Assembly (NCBI GenBank): GCA_963082975.1
Contig: OY720344.1
Coordinates: forward strand, 11,023,580 to 11,087,579
DNA length: 64,000 nucleotides
Origin: Labia minor
Taxonomy: Eukaryota; Arthropoda; Insecta; Dermaptera; Spongiphoridae
Direction: 5' to 3'
In this document: piece by piece, positions 45,717-57,635 of the stretch
Numbering within the stretch: position 1 is the stretch's first letter
Layout of the letters: each line of letters opens with the position of its first letter
Made by a program: the position numbers and the translations under genes
Notes under the pieces: generated by a model
Databases searched by the model: none
What the model was told of the DNA's origin: nothing
Seen by the model: the letters and a program-made list of their open reading frames with translations, nothing else

Positions 45717-46006
45717 ACCATAAAAATAAAGATATATGTTTGATAGTTTTTCACATGATTAAAAATCGTATAAAACTGCTATATATAGAATTTCAGCTTG
45801 ATTAAATCGCTGAAAGTACCGGAATTAATTTTTTAACACTGCAAATCACGCGCCAGCAAGTAACGTGGTGCCATCAACAAAGAGCCAAACACGCACTGTT
45901 TTAATAAATATTAATAATTAATTTTAATTTATAATTAATTAAATCTAAATTAAATTTTATTTAGTCCAATTCAAATTTGAGAGATAGTCGAATGGAGACA
46001 CTCCAG
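45717..46006 (+). mobile_element. F1 3' fragment
   Basis: Begins in the CCATAAAAATAAAGATATAT segment and runs to GAGATAGTCGAATGGAGACA plus CTCCAG. The 5' half is absent. Confidence 0.72.
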
Positions 46007-46439
46007 ATTTTTTAAAGGACAGAGAGAGCGGTGGCTCGATGAACCAAATACTTCTTCATTTATACCTATTAAATATTTTTTATATCTGGATTTATTTATT
46101 TGTTTTTTACTATTTGTAATAAATTATTGTAATTACTTCATATAAAAAGCACTTTGAGGGAATTAATTTTTTTTTATATTATAATATTTAATTAATATAT
46201 GAATTATTATAAATATAATATTTTTATTTGAAATAATAATAATAATCATGATAATAAATAAAGAAATATTTACATATAATCATTTATTTAATAAATATAA
46301 TTCAATATTAAGATTGTAATAATTATTACAAAATGTTGACAATTACAATTTTCCAAAAACTTGTAATAAAAAAAATTTAGAAATTTAATATAATTTATAA
46401 TTAGCTTATCTGTAATATAGACTAGAATTAAGAAAGAGA

Positions 46440-46700
46440 ATTATATCTTAGAATAGTCCATTTGTTCTCCAGGGGCGTAATAGAGGTTTGGAGCGTTTGC
46501 ACTAATTGCACAACCAAAATGGATGGGAATGGAGCATCCTAGTTAGTTTAAATAGCGTGTAGGGGCATGTAAAGCAACATGCATTCGTTTTAACTTTAAC
46601 CTAATTAATCAGGTAACATAAAAAGTGGAAGGGGTGGGGGGTGTACTAGTAGTAGTGGAGAGAAGAATAGAGAAGGTGATTTCAGAATGTAAGAGTAGGG
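46440..46700. other. GC-richer islet in intron 1
   Basis: Mixed-composition block with TGTAAAGCAACATGCATTCG and CCTAATTAATCAGG (homeodomain-like TAATTA). No ORF. It may be an intronic enhancer; that is inference. Confidence 0.3.
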
Positions 46701-47500
46701 AGGAGGATTAAAATTGAACAAGTTTTATAAAACTTTTAGTTAAAAAGACTTTTCAAATTTATGAAGATCGAGATAAAGAATTAAAACGTAGCTCGTTAAA
46801 AATGAGAATCCATTTCCAAGAAATAATGTAGCAACTCCTAAATCCTTATCTTCAAATGGGCAAAGGGAGAATTTATAATCAAATTGTAGAGTCCTACAAT
46901 AGGGTGTCGAATTGAAATATTAAATGCAGTTTTTACTACACAATTTGTTAGATATTTGATGTTAATAAATTGTGTATTCCATTGCAGTGCATGAAAGGGT
47001 AAGTAAAATTATCATCCCTCAAAATAAGAATTATTATTATTATTAGAATGGATACGTATAAAACCAACACTTAATTAAAATTTAATTATTTGTATTATAA
47101 AAATATGTAGATATTTTTAATACGAGTTTACAAATTTAAAAAAATTAAAAATTCCATTTATTTATAATCTTTTTTTTTTAAAAAAAAAACAAAAATACAT
47201 AGTTATTTTATAAGATTTATTGAGACTGGAATAATTAATTAAATATGAATAGTTGTGAATTATTATTGTAAATTATAACAAAAAATAATATACATAATAT
47301 CCGTCAATATATTGATGATTCTTTATATTATTAATTGATTGATATGGATTTTTATTGTCTTAATATATTAATTAAATTGTATTAATATATTGTTTTTTTT
47401 TATTAATATGTAGATAATCATTTTTATATGAAATTAAATGAATAATTAAAGCATTTTTCTTTGAAAATAATGATTATCGGTATAAAAATCGATCGTTTTT

Positions 47501-47542
47501 ACTATCTCACCAGAGATAGTATTGCGATCACGAAAATTTTCG
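47501..47542 (+). mobile_element. F1 5' terminal fragment
   Basis: The first 42 bases of F1 (ACTATCTCACCAGAGATAGT through CGAAAATTTTCG) joined directly to R6. Confidence 0.65.
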
Positions 47543-47545
47543 AAA

Positions 47546-47865
47546 TGTAAACAATTCATGGAAACCTTGAATCATAAAAACATAAAGAATTCACAAATAT
47601 AAAGTAAATAACAGTTGAAACTGTAATTGATTAATAACTTATGAAATCAAAAATTATAAATTAAGATCTAAAGATATATATTTGAGATATATTATTTATA
47701 ATTTATTTTTATCTTTAAAATAAATAAATAAATAAATAAGAATCATTAAATTTGCATTGCTCATAAAGACAGGAGTTTAATTCAATATATCAATTCATTT
47801 TTATAGTAAGTATCTTTTACTACTAGTAAAACGTTAGTAAGTTTTGTGCTTCATCTACTTTTTTA
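47546..47865 (+). repeat. R6 repeat, copy 2
   Basis: Near-identical to 17877-18190. The continuation to 47935 (ATTTATCGAGAAAACAAAAA) is uninterrupted here, unlike copy 1. An F1 element follows at once. Confidence 0.72.
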
Positions 47866-47937
47866 TTTCAAATTTTAAATTAATTATCCATATTTTTTTT
47901 TTATAATTTATCGAGAAAACAAAAATTATAAATTTTT

Positions 47938-48511
47938 ATTATCACGCCTGAGATAGTTTTGCGATCACGAAAATTTTCGATGTCGAGATGGTTTTATGTT
48001 TTGAAGGTTCCTGAATAATTTTCACTAAGGTTGAGAAAAATGTCTGTGTGTATGTGTGTGGATGTAGTCAAGATTACACGAAAACGGTTTGAGCTAAAAT
48101 CTTAGGTACGTGGGAATTATTCACAATTTGTAGTTTTCTGTCAACTTTTGAGAAATGTAGCTCAACTCGAAGAGGGTCATTACCTACAACATTTTGATTT
48201 TTTTCCTCTAAAGTAACAGTAGAAATAAGGATATATGTTTGATAGTTTTTACCATGATTAAAAATTGTATAAAACTGCTATATATAGAATTTCAGCTTGA
48301 TTGAATCGCTGAAAGTACCCGAATTAATCTTTTAACACTGCAAATCACGCGCCAACACGTGATGTGGTGCCATCAACCAAATACCAAATATGCGCTGGTT
48401 TAATAAATATTATTTATTAATTTTAATTTATAATTAATTGAATTTAAATATAATTTATTATGTTATTTAATCCAATTTAAATTGCGAGTTAGTCGAGTGG
48501 AGACACTCCAG
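47938..48511 (+). mobile_element. F1 element, near-complete
   Basis: It starts ATTATCACGCCTGAGATAG, has a short TG tract (about 48043-48060), and ends GCGAGTTAGTCGAGTGGAGA plus CACTCCAG. Its sub-terminal motifs are more diverged than in the 19227 copy. It ends about 270 bp from exon 1. Confidence 0.72.
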
Positions 48512-48783
48512 CTTAATTATTTTATGTTTTCAGCTGTTTAATGAAAAAAATACAATTTCTCAAATTAAATTTATTATTATTATTATCATTTTGTTTTTGT
48601 TTTTTTATTTAAAAGAAGATAGAAATATAAAAATTAGAGATTCAATTCAATCAGCTAAATATTTATTATATAGATAATGAACATTGATAAAAGTGGTTTA
48701 TATAATATATTTATTAATTTTTTCTTTCCTTGGATGTTTAAATGAGGATGATTGGGATGTTAGTGTTGGATTGGTGTTCTTAC

Positions 48784-48840
48784 CTGAATGGAAAGGAGGA
48801 TGGCGGTAATGACCGGCAGGAGCCAATGCTCGAAGGCCAT
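48784..48840 (-). CDS. Secreted Cys/Thr-rich repeat protein, exon 1 (signal peptide)
   Basis: 19 codons, MAFEHWLLPVITAILLSIQ, a short polar start followed by a hydrophobic stretch typical of a secretory signal peptide. It is followed by a textbook donor CAG|GTAAGA in phase 0. The ATG at 48840 lies about 50-60 bases downstream of a TATA box. A longer in-frame ORF reaches 48942, but it would place coding sequence across the TATA box and bury the signal peptide, so I choose the 48840 start. Linking it to exons 2 and 3 is inferred from strand, order, phase and the need of a Cys-rich extracellular protein for a signal peptide. Confidence 0.68.
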
Positions 48841-48888
48841 TCTCACTGATGTGTAAGTCAATGGCAGGATGCTAATTACTAGAGGGTG

Positions 48889-48896
48889 TATATATA
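48889..48896 (-). promoter_or_regulatory. TATA box of the secreted-protein gene
   Basis: On the minus strand AACTATATATACACC contains TATATATA about 50 bases upstream of the ATG at 48840. That leaves a very short 5' UTR if transcription starts about 30 bases downstream. A TCAGTG initiator-like motif lies close to the ATG. The upstream block 48897-48990 is GC-richer, fitting a core promoter. Confidence 0.55.
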
Positions 48897-49167
48897 GTTG
48901 ACAAGTACGTGCTTCGAAGCAACTGGACTTGCAAAACGTCAAACAAGCAGACGCGAGTCAAGCCTAAACAATGCAAGACGAGAACTTTACTCGAATTCCT
49001 CACTTGAAATTAATTTATAAATAAATAAATAAGAATTAATTCTAATTATGAATTAAAATTGTGTGATTCAATTATCAATTTATAATTTTTCAATATGCCA
49101 TAAAGAAAGAAATATAATTATCTAGGTCATTGTATGAAAAAATTACAAAATTAAAAAAAAACAACAG

Positions 49168-49779
49168 CTGGAGTGTCTCCACTCGACTATCTCGCAAATT
49201 TGAATTGGATTAAATAACATACATTAATTTAAATTAAATTAAATTAATTAAATTATAAATTAAAATTAATAAATAATTTTATTAACTAGCTCATGTTTGG
49301 CTCTTTGTTGATGCCACCACGTCACGTGTTGGCGCGTGAGATTTGCTTTGTTAAAAAATTAATTCTGGTACTTTTTCAGCAAATAAATCAAGCTGAAATT
49401 CTATATATAGCAGTTTTATACAATTATTAATCATGTGAAAAATTATCAAACATATATGTTTATTTTTACGGTCACTTTAGAAGAAAAAAAATCAAAACGT
49501 TGTAGGTAATGACCCTCTTCCGGTTGAGCTACATTTCTGAAAAGTTGATAGAAAACTATGAATTTTGAATAATAACCATGTACCAAATTTCATCATTCTA
49601 GCTCAAACCGTTTTTGCGTAATCTTGGTTACATACATACACACACACATATACACACAGAGAGAGACATTTTTCTCAACCTTAGTGAAAATGATTTAGGA
49701 ACCTTCAAAACGTATAAAAACATCAAAATCTCAACATCGAAAATTTTCGTGATCGCAATACTATCTCTGGCGAGATAGT
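49168..49779 (-). mobile_element. F1 element, near-complete, minus strand
   Basis: 3' end CTGGAGTGTCTCCACTCG at 49168. 5' start at 49779, reading ACTATCTCGCCAGAGATAG on the minus strand. The CA-rich microsatellite is at 49637-49660. Exact sub-terminal inverse match CTATCTCGC/GCGAGATAG. Confidence 0.78.
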
Positions 49780-49914
49780 AAAAAAGGTTAGAAAATTAAA
49801 TATATTCTTTGATTTAACTCAGTGCTGGTTTAACTTTTAAATCTGATCGGCAGAGATTGAAAAGTCAACTCTCAAAGAATCATTTTTAAACACCAAAGAG
49901 CAAATTCAAGTGGG

Positions 49915-49954
49915 CATCAAAATCTCAACATCGAAAATTATCTTACGAGATAGT
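49915..49954 (-). mobile_element. F1 5' terminal fragment
   Basis: About 40 bases matching the F1 start in reverse (CATCGAAAATT then ACGAGATAGT), with an internal deletion, 135 bp beyond the complete copy at 49168-49779. Confidence 0.55.
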
Positions 49955-50417
49955 AAAACAATATAACAATTTTAATAAAATTTTCCAAAATAAAAAAATT
50001 ATTTATTTTAAAAGAAATGATTAATTTGAATAATAAAGAAATTTAAAGAAAAAAAATTATATTTATATTTAATTTATTTAAACGGTATTTTCTTAGTTAT
50101 ATTAACAATTACTTAAATAGAACATATATAAAATAGAGATAATAGAAGAAGAGGAAAAAAAAATATAAAATTTAAATATTCAACTAACGAGGCCATTCAT
50201 TCAATCTTTACTTATGCTTTTTGATTGACATGGGAGAATTTGTTGAAATAAATGAAAAACTTTTTCATGTATATATTACAGTTGTTATAATTTTGTACAT
50301 TTGTTATGGAGAGTTAACATAAAAGTCAATTGTTAAAATAAATTGAAAATTATTAAAAAGTAATTTAAATAAAGATGGAAGATTATTCCATCATATACAT
50401 TATCATTATATCTTATA

Positions 50418-50877
50418 TACGAGGGTGGGGTGAAAAGTTTCCGGCCGGACCAAGAAAAACGATGTTTTTAAATTTTGTTTTTTTGCTTTATTTTTTAACA
50501 TTCAAGATAGCTGAGATCTGTACGATGTCAGCTGAGCGTGTGCGAAATATTTTGCACAACCATTTGAATATGGAAAGCTGTGTGCAACGTGGGTGCCGCG
50601 TTTGCTAACATTAGACCAAAAACTGCTTTGAAAAACCATTTCTACAGACAATTTGGCGCTGTAAACGAATTTTTGCATCGATTCATAACTGTTGATGAGA
50701 CTTAAATTAAAACAAATTTAATTAATTAAATAAATAATTAATTAAATTAATTAGAACACCTTTATGAGAAATGTGTCAGTGTTGATGGAGATTATGTTGA
50801 AAAATATAGCAAAAAAAAAAATTTAAAAACATCGTTTTTCTTGGTCAGGCCGGAAACTTTTCACCCCACCCCTTGTA
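50418..50877 (+). mobile_element. mariner (DD34D) deletion derivative
   Basis: Inverted termini TACGAGGGTGGGGTGAAAAG and its inverse, with homology continuing about 55-60 bp, flanked by TA (50416-50417 and 50878-50879). The interior keeps pieces of the mariner N-terminal region: SAERVRNILHNHLNM near 50530, and NEFLHRFITVDET near 50665 with the first catalytic aspartate. An unrelated AT patch and the 3' terminus follow. The rest of the transposase is deleted, so it is non-autonomous. A 77-codon ORF (50375-50608) begins outside the element and is not a gene. Confidence 0.82.
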
Positions 50878-51178
50878 TATGATGAAGATGAAATAGGAGA
50901 ATTGGTGAACTCAAAATTAAAAAGTAGAATACTTTTAGTGTAATTAGAGCACATGGTTGAGTCATGTGGCTATGTTGGGGGAGGGAATCAAGATTATTTA
51001 AAGTTTTGATAATCAAGATGTTTGTCCTATGACTGTTCGGGGTCAGAAAAAATGAATGAAGTTATGCGGGATAATTTATTGATTATGATCAGCTCTCATT
51101 ATAATAAATAAATAATTTAATAAATTAATTTGTTAATTATAATGAAAATATAATATATAATTGAAGAATGAAATGTGT

Positions 51179-51470
51179 ACGAGGTCTGTTCAAAAGAAAA
51201 AGTGAATTTTGAATTTTCACAGGCTGTTTACATTCAATTATCGTATTTTTTTTTTTTTTTGTTATGTTTGTACACATATGTTCCTCATAGGTTGACATTA
51301 TTAGCCATTTTGGATTAGTAGTTTGTTTTTGATAACTGAAAAAGTTAGTCACGTTTGTATGTTCTTCAATTGAGAAACATATGTGTACCAACATAACAAA
51401 AAAAAATTCGATAATTGAATATATATAGCCAGCGAAAATTCAAAATTTACCTTTTCTTTTGAACGGACCT
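51179..51470. mobile_element. Mariner-like MITE with long TIRs
   Basis: Ends ACGAGGTCTGTTCAAAAG and its inverse (CTTTTGAACGGACCTCGCG) are TIRs. A further inverted segment inside (TTTGTACACATATGTTCCTC against GAAACATATGTGTACC) makes it largely palindromic. TA precedes the left end; the right TA has mutated. An 85-codon minus-strand ORF crossing it shows no transposase motif. Confidence 0.65.
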
Positions 51471-51959
51471 CGCGTGTGTGTGTGTGTAAATGTAATGATG
51501 GTTGCCTACATGGAGTTCAAAACATGGATGTATAATAGTATAATTAATGGATCTAAAATATTCTTTAGATTCGTTAGTTTATACATATAACAAAGTATTA
51601 AATATGTAGTATATATGCTTTAGGAAGCAACATACATTCTCCAATCAATTATTAGTTATTTGCTCCATTTAACATCACTATACATATCATAAACTAACGC
51701 AGCAAGAATAAATCTAATAAATCCGACTAAATCTAAGTCTATAAGGATATTATAATATATTATCATAACGAGAGCTCCAAAAGTTTTTTTTTTTAAAAAT
51801 ATAAATTCACAATTATAACTCTTTATTTTATTTATTTAAACAAAATTTACTTTATCAAGAGTAAAAAAAATCTCAAGTTATTTCATTAAATATTTAATCC
51901 CTTCTCTGAAACAGTATTTGTTTGTATTTATAGGAAGTAAACTAAAAAAAAAATTCTAG

Positions 51960-52270
51960 TTTTGTTCAAATCTTTTCATGTAGCACTTAACGACCCCAGG
52001 GATTCGTTGTTTCATGATGTCATCCGTGATCTATAGCTGTACACATGTTGGTTGGCCATGGGGGTGACTTTCGACTAGGCCAATTTGTAGGGTAGCTTGC
52101 CAATTAACGTGGGAATCAATTGCGGGCGTGAGGGGTGCGTTTCATTCGAGGGCTGGTTTGTGAATTGACCAGACGTGGGAATGGGGGCGGCAATGCGGGT
52201 CAGCGTACTCGCTCACTCCATACAGAAACAACTCACTTAAGGCTTATATAGAATGTATTAAATTACTACA
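51960..52270. promoter_or_regulatory. GC-richer islet with paired Su(H)-type sites
   Basis: Mixed-composition block without an ORF. CGTGGGAA occurs at 52108-52115 and 52174-52181 in the same orientation, an exact match to the Suppressor of Hairless consensus YGTGRGAA. This could be a Notch-responsive enhancer, but only motif and composition support it. Confidence 0.32.
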
Positions 52271-53520
52271 GTTATGGTAAACAATTCCTTTGTGATCAAA
52301 TATTGATATAAACAAAAGGGAAGATTGAATCATGTTTTGTTGTGTTGTTGTCAATTAATAATGGAAATTAAGTACAAAGCATAGCATGCTGTTTATTTTT
52401 TTTTTTTTTTTAATTTTGAAGAGAATTTCACAAAAGTTATCCATTTAATAAAGATTAATTTCAAAAAATAAAAATATATCTATGCGCATATCAGACGATG
52501 TGAAAAAACAAGTTTTATTTTTTATTTTTTTATCAAACGTTTTAGCTATCTAAAATTTTAATTTCGTATTTTGGCATTTTATTTTAACAAAAAAAAAAAA
52601 AAAAAACGATTAGAAATTTCCAAATTCATATCAAAATAGCGTTTTCGTAATCATTTTAATTTTCTATTATATTGTATATACCAATTAGAGTATATATATT
52701 TTATTTTTTTTTATAACCACATTTTTATATTGACACTCAGGCACGCAAAATGTTTGGGCATATAATATATTATATTTAATAAACAATTTATATGATTATA
52801 TGATTTTTTTTCTGTCTCTTTCGATTGATAAGCTCAGTTTATATTAATTAATTATATTATATCATTATCAACATTTTATAAGTATATATTTCACTCAATT
52901 CATTAAAAATAATTAAAAATCTCTCTTCCTAGTTTAAGTCTTTTAATACATATCTATAAATATAACTAATCAACACACACACACACACACACTAATGTAT
53001 TTTTATTATATTTATATTTAAAAAAAATAAAAACAAAAATTTCAGGGCCAATTTTGGAAAAAAATCACTTCCTTATTATTTCTATTTTATTCCTTAAATT
53101 TTTAATAATAAATATTCAAAACAACGTAAAAACAATGACAGTGCCAGGATCAAAGCCCGTTTTTCATAATGTTCATTTATGTTAAGTAAATTTTGTTCAA
53201 AATTAAACAATTATATATCTAATCGTGTAATAAAACATTAAAATTAATTTTTTTTAAATTATTAATTAACTTTTATTTGTTTAATTTATTAATAAAATTA
53301 ATTATGAGTTTTTTGTTTAGAAATAAGTTTATTAATTTCATTTGAGAGTAATCGATACAAATTAACATTTAAAAGTATTATTTGATGAGTATTTACTTTA
53401 AATTGAGGTTGCAAATTTTTTGAAATTTATAAAATTATATATTAATTATTATTGATTCATAAAGATCTTTTATTTTATTTTTTTTTTATTTTTTTTTTTT
53501 GACTTATTTTTAAATCAAAG
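52271..53520. other. AT-rich DNA, (AC)n at 52973-52992
   Basis: A/T runs and one (AC)n microsatellite. No gene. Confidence 0.55.
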
Positions 53521-53670
53521 ACAAAATGCCTCTAGCCTTTTATTTTATAGTCCAGTCTGTCTCGCCTGTCAGTGGCCTTTAGCATTTTCTTATATCAAGG
53601 TAGTTGTTTGACCTCACTGGAATCGGCATTTCAATGGGTGGTCCCACCAATAGTAACAAATCACTTAATT
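53521..53670. promoter_or_regulatory. Small islet with a Ci/GLI-type site
   Basis: GC-richer 150 bp containing TGGGTGGTC at 53635-53643, the exact GLI/Cubitus interruptus core. A single motif; regulatory function is speculative. Confidence 0.22.
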
Positions 53671-56257
53671 TATTCCAAATATAATAAATATTTTTTTGGA
53701 ATGAGAAGAGAATTATTATTTTTTTTTTTTCATTGATATTTGTATGTATAATGATTTTTTTGTTTTTTGATTTTTTTTATTAAATAAAACTAATTTAAAG
53801 GTGATTTAATTTCTACAAAAATATTTCTAAATAATAACCTTAATGAAATGATTAAAAAAAAAAAATCACAATTTGAATTTATAATTTACAAAAAAATAAA
53901 GAAATCAAAAAAAAAAAAAAAACAAAAAAATAAAAGAAACAGAAAAACAAGTTTAGTACAATAATTTATTTCTCGAATAAAGTTGATTTGACCATACCTG
54001 AATTCAGTGAAATCATTTCTCAAGGATTTCAAAGAATATAAGAAAAAAAAAAAGAATGTCTAATAAATGATATAATTTCAATTCATAGTTTGGATAAATA
54101 TGCACGATTATATAAAAAGAATGATTTGGACGCCGGCCCAAATGTTCTAGACATTATAAAAAAATAAAAAAAAAAAAAGAATGAAAACTTTTCGTTTTGC
54201 TTTTAATCGAAATTGGCGAAAAACTATTCAACTCGATCCATCACAAGGTTGTTTGCTGAAATGATCTGATTTCTATTTGACTATAAATCCTCTTAGCCTT
54301 GGCATCCGTTTCCTTATTCGCTCTTTATATATCAGTACTAAGAGGGTAAATAAAAATGAAAATACGATTCCATATCAAATATCACGTTATATCCAACTCT
54401 TACAATTTCAAATAATTTTCCCACCCTCCCCTCCCCGCCCTCACGACAACTCCTCTTTCCTTCTTTTCTGCTTTGATCAGAACATCAAATTGGTTTTTCA
54501 GAAAACATCTTATCATATGATTATTGATTTAATTTGATATTCAAATTTGATATTCAAATGCTGTTTTTGAATGGGATTTTTTTATTTCCCCCGTTCAAGA
54601 ATCATAGCCTCGACTGATTTAGAAATTCGCCAAAAGCCAGAAACGAAATTGATGTTTTAGAATATCTTCCGGTAAATTCAACTTGAATAATTTAATCAAT
54701 TTAGAACAGATTTGATTCTTATTGAACAAAAAAAAAAATTTTTTTTTTGTTCTTTGTAGTTTTAATATTTATTTATTTTATTATATATTATGAAGGCTGT
54801 ATTGCATTGAAAGATTTACCATTCTGATAAAAATGAAAGATAACGAGCTATAGCGTGGTTCAATGATTATTATTACAAGAAAATAGTCATTCGAAAATGA
54901 GATGAAACCATAAAGAAGTATACAAAAATATGATGTTTGACTCGTTAACATCCTAATGACCATTTTCGACAGTTATTTTTGTAAAAGTCAGCAATAAAAC
55001 ATGACTTGATTATATTAATAATTGAGTGATTAAGCAACATTTTTCAAGTCACTGTATATATATATATAGAGAAAAATGGAAGGATCACAAACTTGATATT
55101 TCACAGATTAGCACCTTAACTGTTCATTCTTCATGCAATTTTCTAAATTTTTTGAATGGATCAAAGGAAATTGAAGATTAATGTACATATTTCTTTTATT
55201 CACAAATAAAAATATTTATAAAATATTTGTATACTACCTCCTGAAAAAAAGAAATTTCCATAATCATTTATCAACTCATAAAATTATTTATGTTTATTTT
55301 TGAGATTCGAAAACAATTTTCTACTTTGACTGTAAATAATCTAATGATATCTCTGTATATATTAATTCCGAAGCAGGTGGAAGAAAAAAAAAGATAGAGT
55401 TGTTTTTTTTGTGTTGTCGTTGTTGATCAACTCACAAGCCAATTTCACCATAATATATAATAGTTAAATATAATTATAAATAATAAAATTTAATTTGCTC
55501 ATTATTATATCTATCTAACGTCCTAATCTATATTATTACTATAAAGTATTAAATTTAAATATTGATATACGAGTATATACATATAATGTTATATACATTA
55601 CTCGTATTTTACGCATTAAACGGACAAGAACAATATTACAAATATAATATTGCTTTGGGAAAATATATTATTATTAAAATACTAAATATTGTTATATCAA
55701 AATAATAAATCGCAATAACTTCCGGTTGATATTTATTTATTGACAATTTATTCACTTTGTTTGCTTTCATTAAAAGTTTTTAATTAACCAACCATTTTTA
55801 AAATTTACATAGAAATAGATTGCTTTAATTTAATTTGTGAAAAGTATTTATTCACTTAATATTTTTATTCTTTTTGTAGGATTTAACCATTTACTTAATT
55901 GTCTATTAATCAGAGACAGTATAACAAAGGGTTAATTATTTGAAATTTAAATAGTAATAATAGCAATGAGGATGAGGATCTTATCTCAAAATAACATGGA
56001 TAAATTGAAATAAAAACTTGAAAGTATATTTGATTCATTATCATCACTAAATCGAAAGTCAAGTGAGTATACTATACTACCATGTGTATCAAGTACCCTC
56101 CAAACCCTAAAAAGAGTATTTCGATTCATATGAAGTGAAGCAAAGCTTTTTATTAACAACTAATTACTCAAAACCTTGTACTGCGCTCTTTTCTTTTAAA
56201 CAAGGGCTTCCTTTGGAACGAGCTTATATACACTTATATACATTTTTTTGAAAGCCA

Positions 56258-56300
<43 letters not shown>

Positions 56301-56357
56301 ATATTTTGTATATGATAATAAATAAATATCATATATTAAGGTAATTGTCTATATTTA
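53671..56357. other. AT-rich DNA, (AT)n at 56260-56295
   Basis: Long A/T homopolymers and a slightly GC-richer patch near 54180-54490. ORFs at 54277-54537 and 54781-54963 have no family features. Confidence 0.5.
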
Positions 56358-56595
56358 CACACTATGAGCGGGGCGGGTATTTGTACCCGTTGCGGGGACT
56401 GCCACTTATAAGCGGGGCGGGTACCCGTTGCCACTTATATAATATATATTTTCCCTTATGTCACTTAAAATTACTTATTTTAAACGATAACTAATATATA
56501 TCCCTCATATAAGTGGCAACGGGTATAAATACCCGCCCCGCTTATAAGTGGCAGTCCCCGCAACGGGTACAAATACCCGCCCCGCTCATAGTGTG
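56358..56595. mobile_element. Palindromic MITE with TTA target duplication
   Basis: 238 bp that folds on itself almost end to end. The left arm starts CACACTATGAGCGGGGCGGG and the right arm is its inverse, ending CCGCTCATAGTGTG. The arms extend about 85 bp with few mismatches around an AT-rich centre. Flanking TTA at 56355-56357 and 56596-56598 is a 3-bp duplication, as made by PIF/Harbinger (TWA) or CACTA-type transposases. The GC-rich arms contrast sharply with the surroundings. No coding. Confidence 0.85.
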
Positions 56596-56611
56596 TTAAT
56601 TTTCATGTCAT

Positions 56612-57095
56612 GGATTAGGATAAAACATTACCAGTGGATTCCTTTTTAATTACAAAGAAACTTTTCTTAAGTAATATTTCCGGGTCGCTTCTAGTTTATG
56701 AGATAAAAATTAAAGTTTAACAGATTAACTGATTATAAAGGTCGAAATATGCAGCTATTAAGTAATTTTTTATTGACTAATTCAATAATTATTACTTATT
56801 CACTAATTTTCTTTTCTTTCGGTTCAGTTTGGATATAGGAAAATTATTTAATTAATTAATTTTTTAATTTTTCTATATCCAAATCGAAATGAAACAATAC
56901 CTCCCTTACTATCGTCGGTCGGTAAAAACCCAGAAAATTGGTGAAGTCATCTAGTGGTCAAATCACTAAAACATTAAAAATATGATAGCTAAATTGAATT
57001 TATATGCCAAACTAGAAGCGACCCAGAAAAATTGCATAAGGAAAGTTTTTTTAGAATTAAAAAAGGAATCCAGAAAGAAGTCAATTTGGAAGAAC
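56612..57095. repeat. F5 fragments in inverted orientation
   Basis: CCAGTGGATTCCTTTTTAAT through CGGGTCGCTTCTAGTTT (56626-56702) recurs inversely at about 57012-57080, and loosely in the MITE at 679-975. Between them are a palindrome (GGATATAGGAAAATT ... AATTTTTCTATATCC) and a short inverse F2 terminus (56891-56923). Confidence 0.5.
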
Positions 57096-57553
57096 GACTC
57101 AAATTCGCATAAATCTTAAGCATAAAATTTAAAACTTCATAGAGTTTGAATGAAAAATTAAGTTTTATATTTTTAAGTTAAATTTTAATTTAAATAACAT
57201 ATAAAAATGTTCAATCTATTTAATTCATTAATATTTATATTCATTCATTATATATTTATAAATTTCCTTAATTTGCCTAATAATAAATTTAATATAAAAA
57301 TTATTTAAACTATTTTCACAGGGCAGATTTCATTAAAATGAAAAAATAAAGATTATGAATAAAAGTTTTTGGTGGCTAGAAAATTAAATTAAATATAAAA
57401 AGTTAATTTTTAGTACTGTTATTCGATTAGTGGCGTCGTCTATGAAATAAACTTAAATGACAATATTCGTATTATCAGGCCCGGCCCTAGGGCAAGGCGA
57501 GCGAGGCAACCGCCTTGGGCCCCGCACTTTAGGGGCCCCGCGCAGCTGACTAA

Positions 57554-57635
57554 TCTTATCTTATTATGCTAGCTAAAATTGTATATATATAACCGCTCTA
57601 ACGATTTTTTTCAAATTCACACTAGATATAGTATT
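57554..57635 (+). mobile_element. F4 5' fragment within hAT
   Basis: TCTTATCTTATTATGCTAGC through ACCGCTCTAACG and CACTAGATATAGTATTT, the same start as the F4 copies ending at 59032 and beginning at 63261. It is joined directly to an inverse F4 3' end. Confidence 0.6.

Larger units (their letters stand above)
44123..48783 (-). other. Intron 1, 4661 bp, repeat-filled
   Basis: Runs from the strong donor CAG|GTAAGA at 48783 to the acceptor TATTTTACAG at 44123. It contains a SINE-like repeat (44440-44640), F1 copies (45717-46006, 47501-47542, 47938-48511), an R6 copy (47546-47865) and a GC-richer islet (46440-46700). The pairing rests on matching phase, order, orientation and the signal peptide, not on transcript evidence. 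Confidence 0.65.

Noticed and set aside
48760-48942. 60-codon ORF starting at 48942 as the real exon 1
   Set aside because: It would run through the TATA box and place the hydrophobic signal in mid-protein. The internal ATG at 48840 gives a normal signal peptide.
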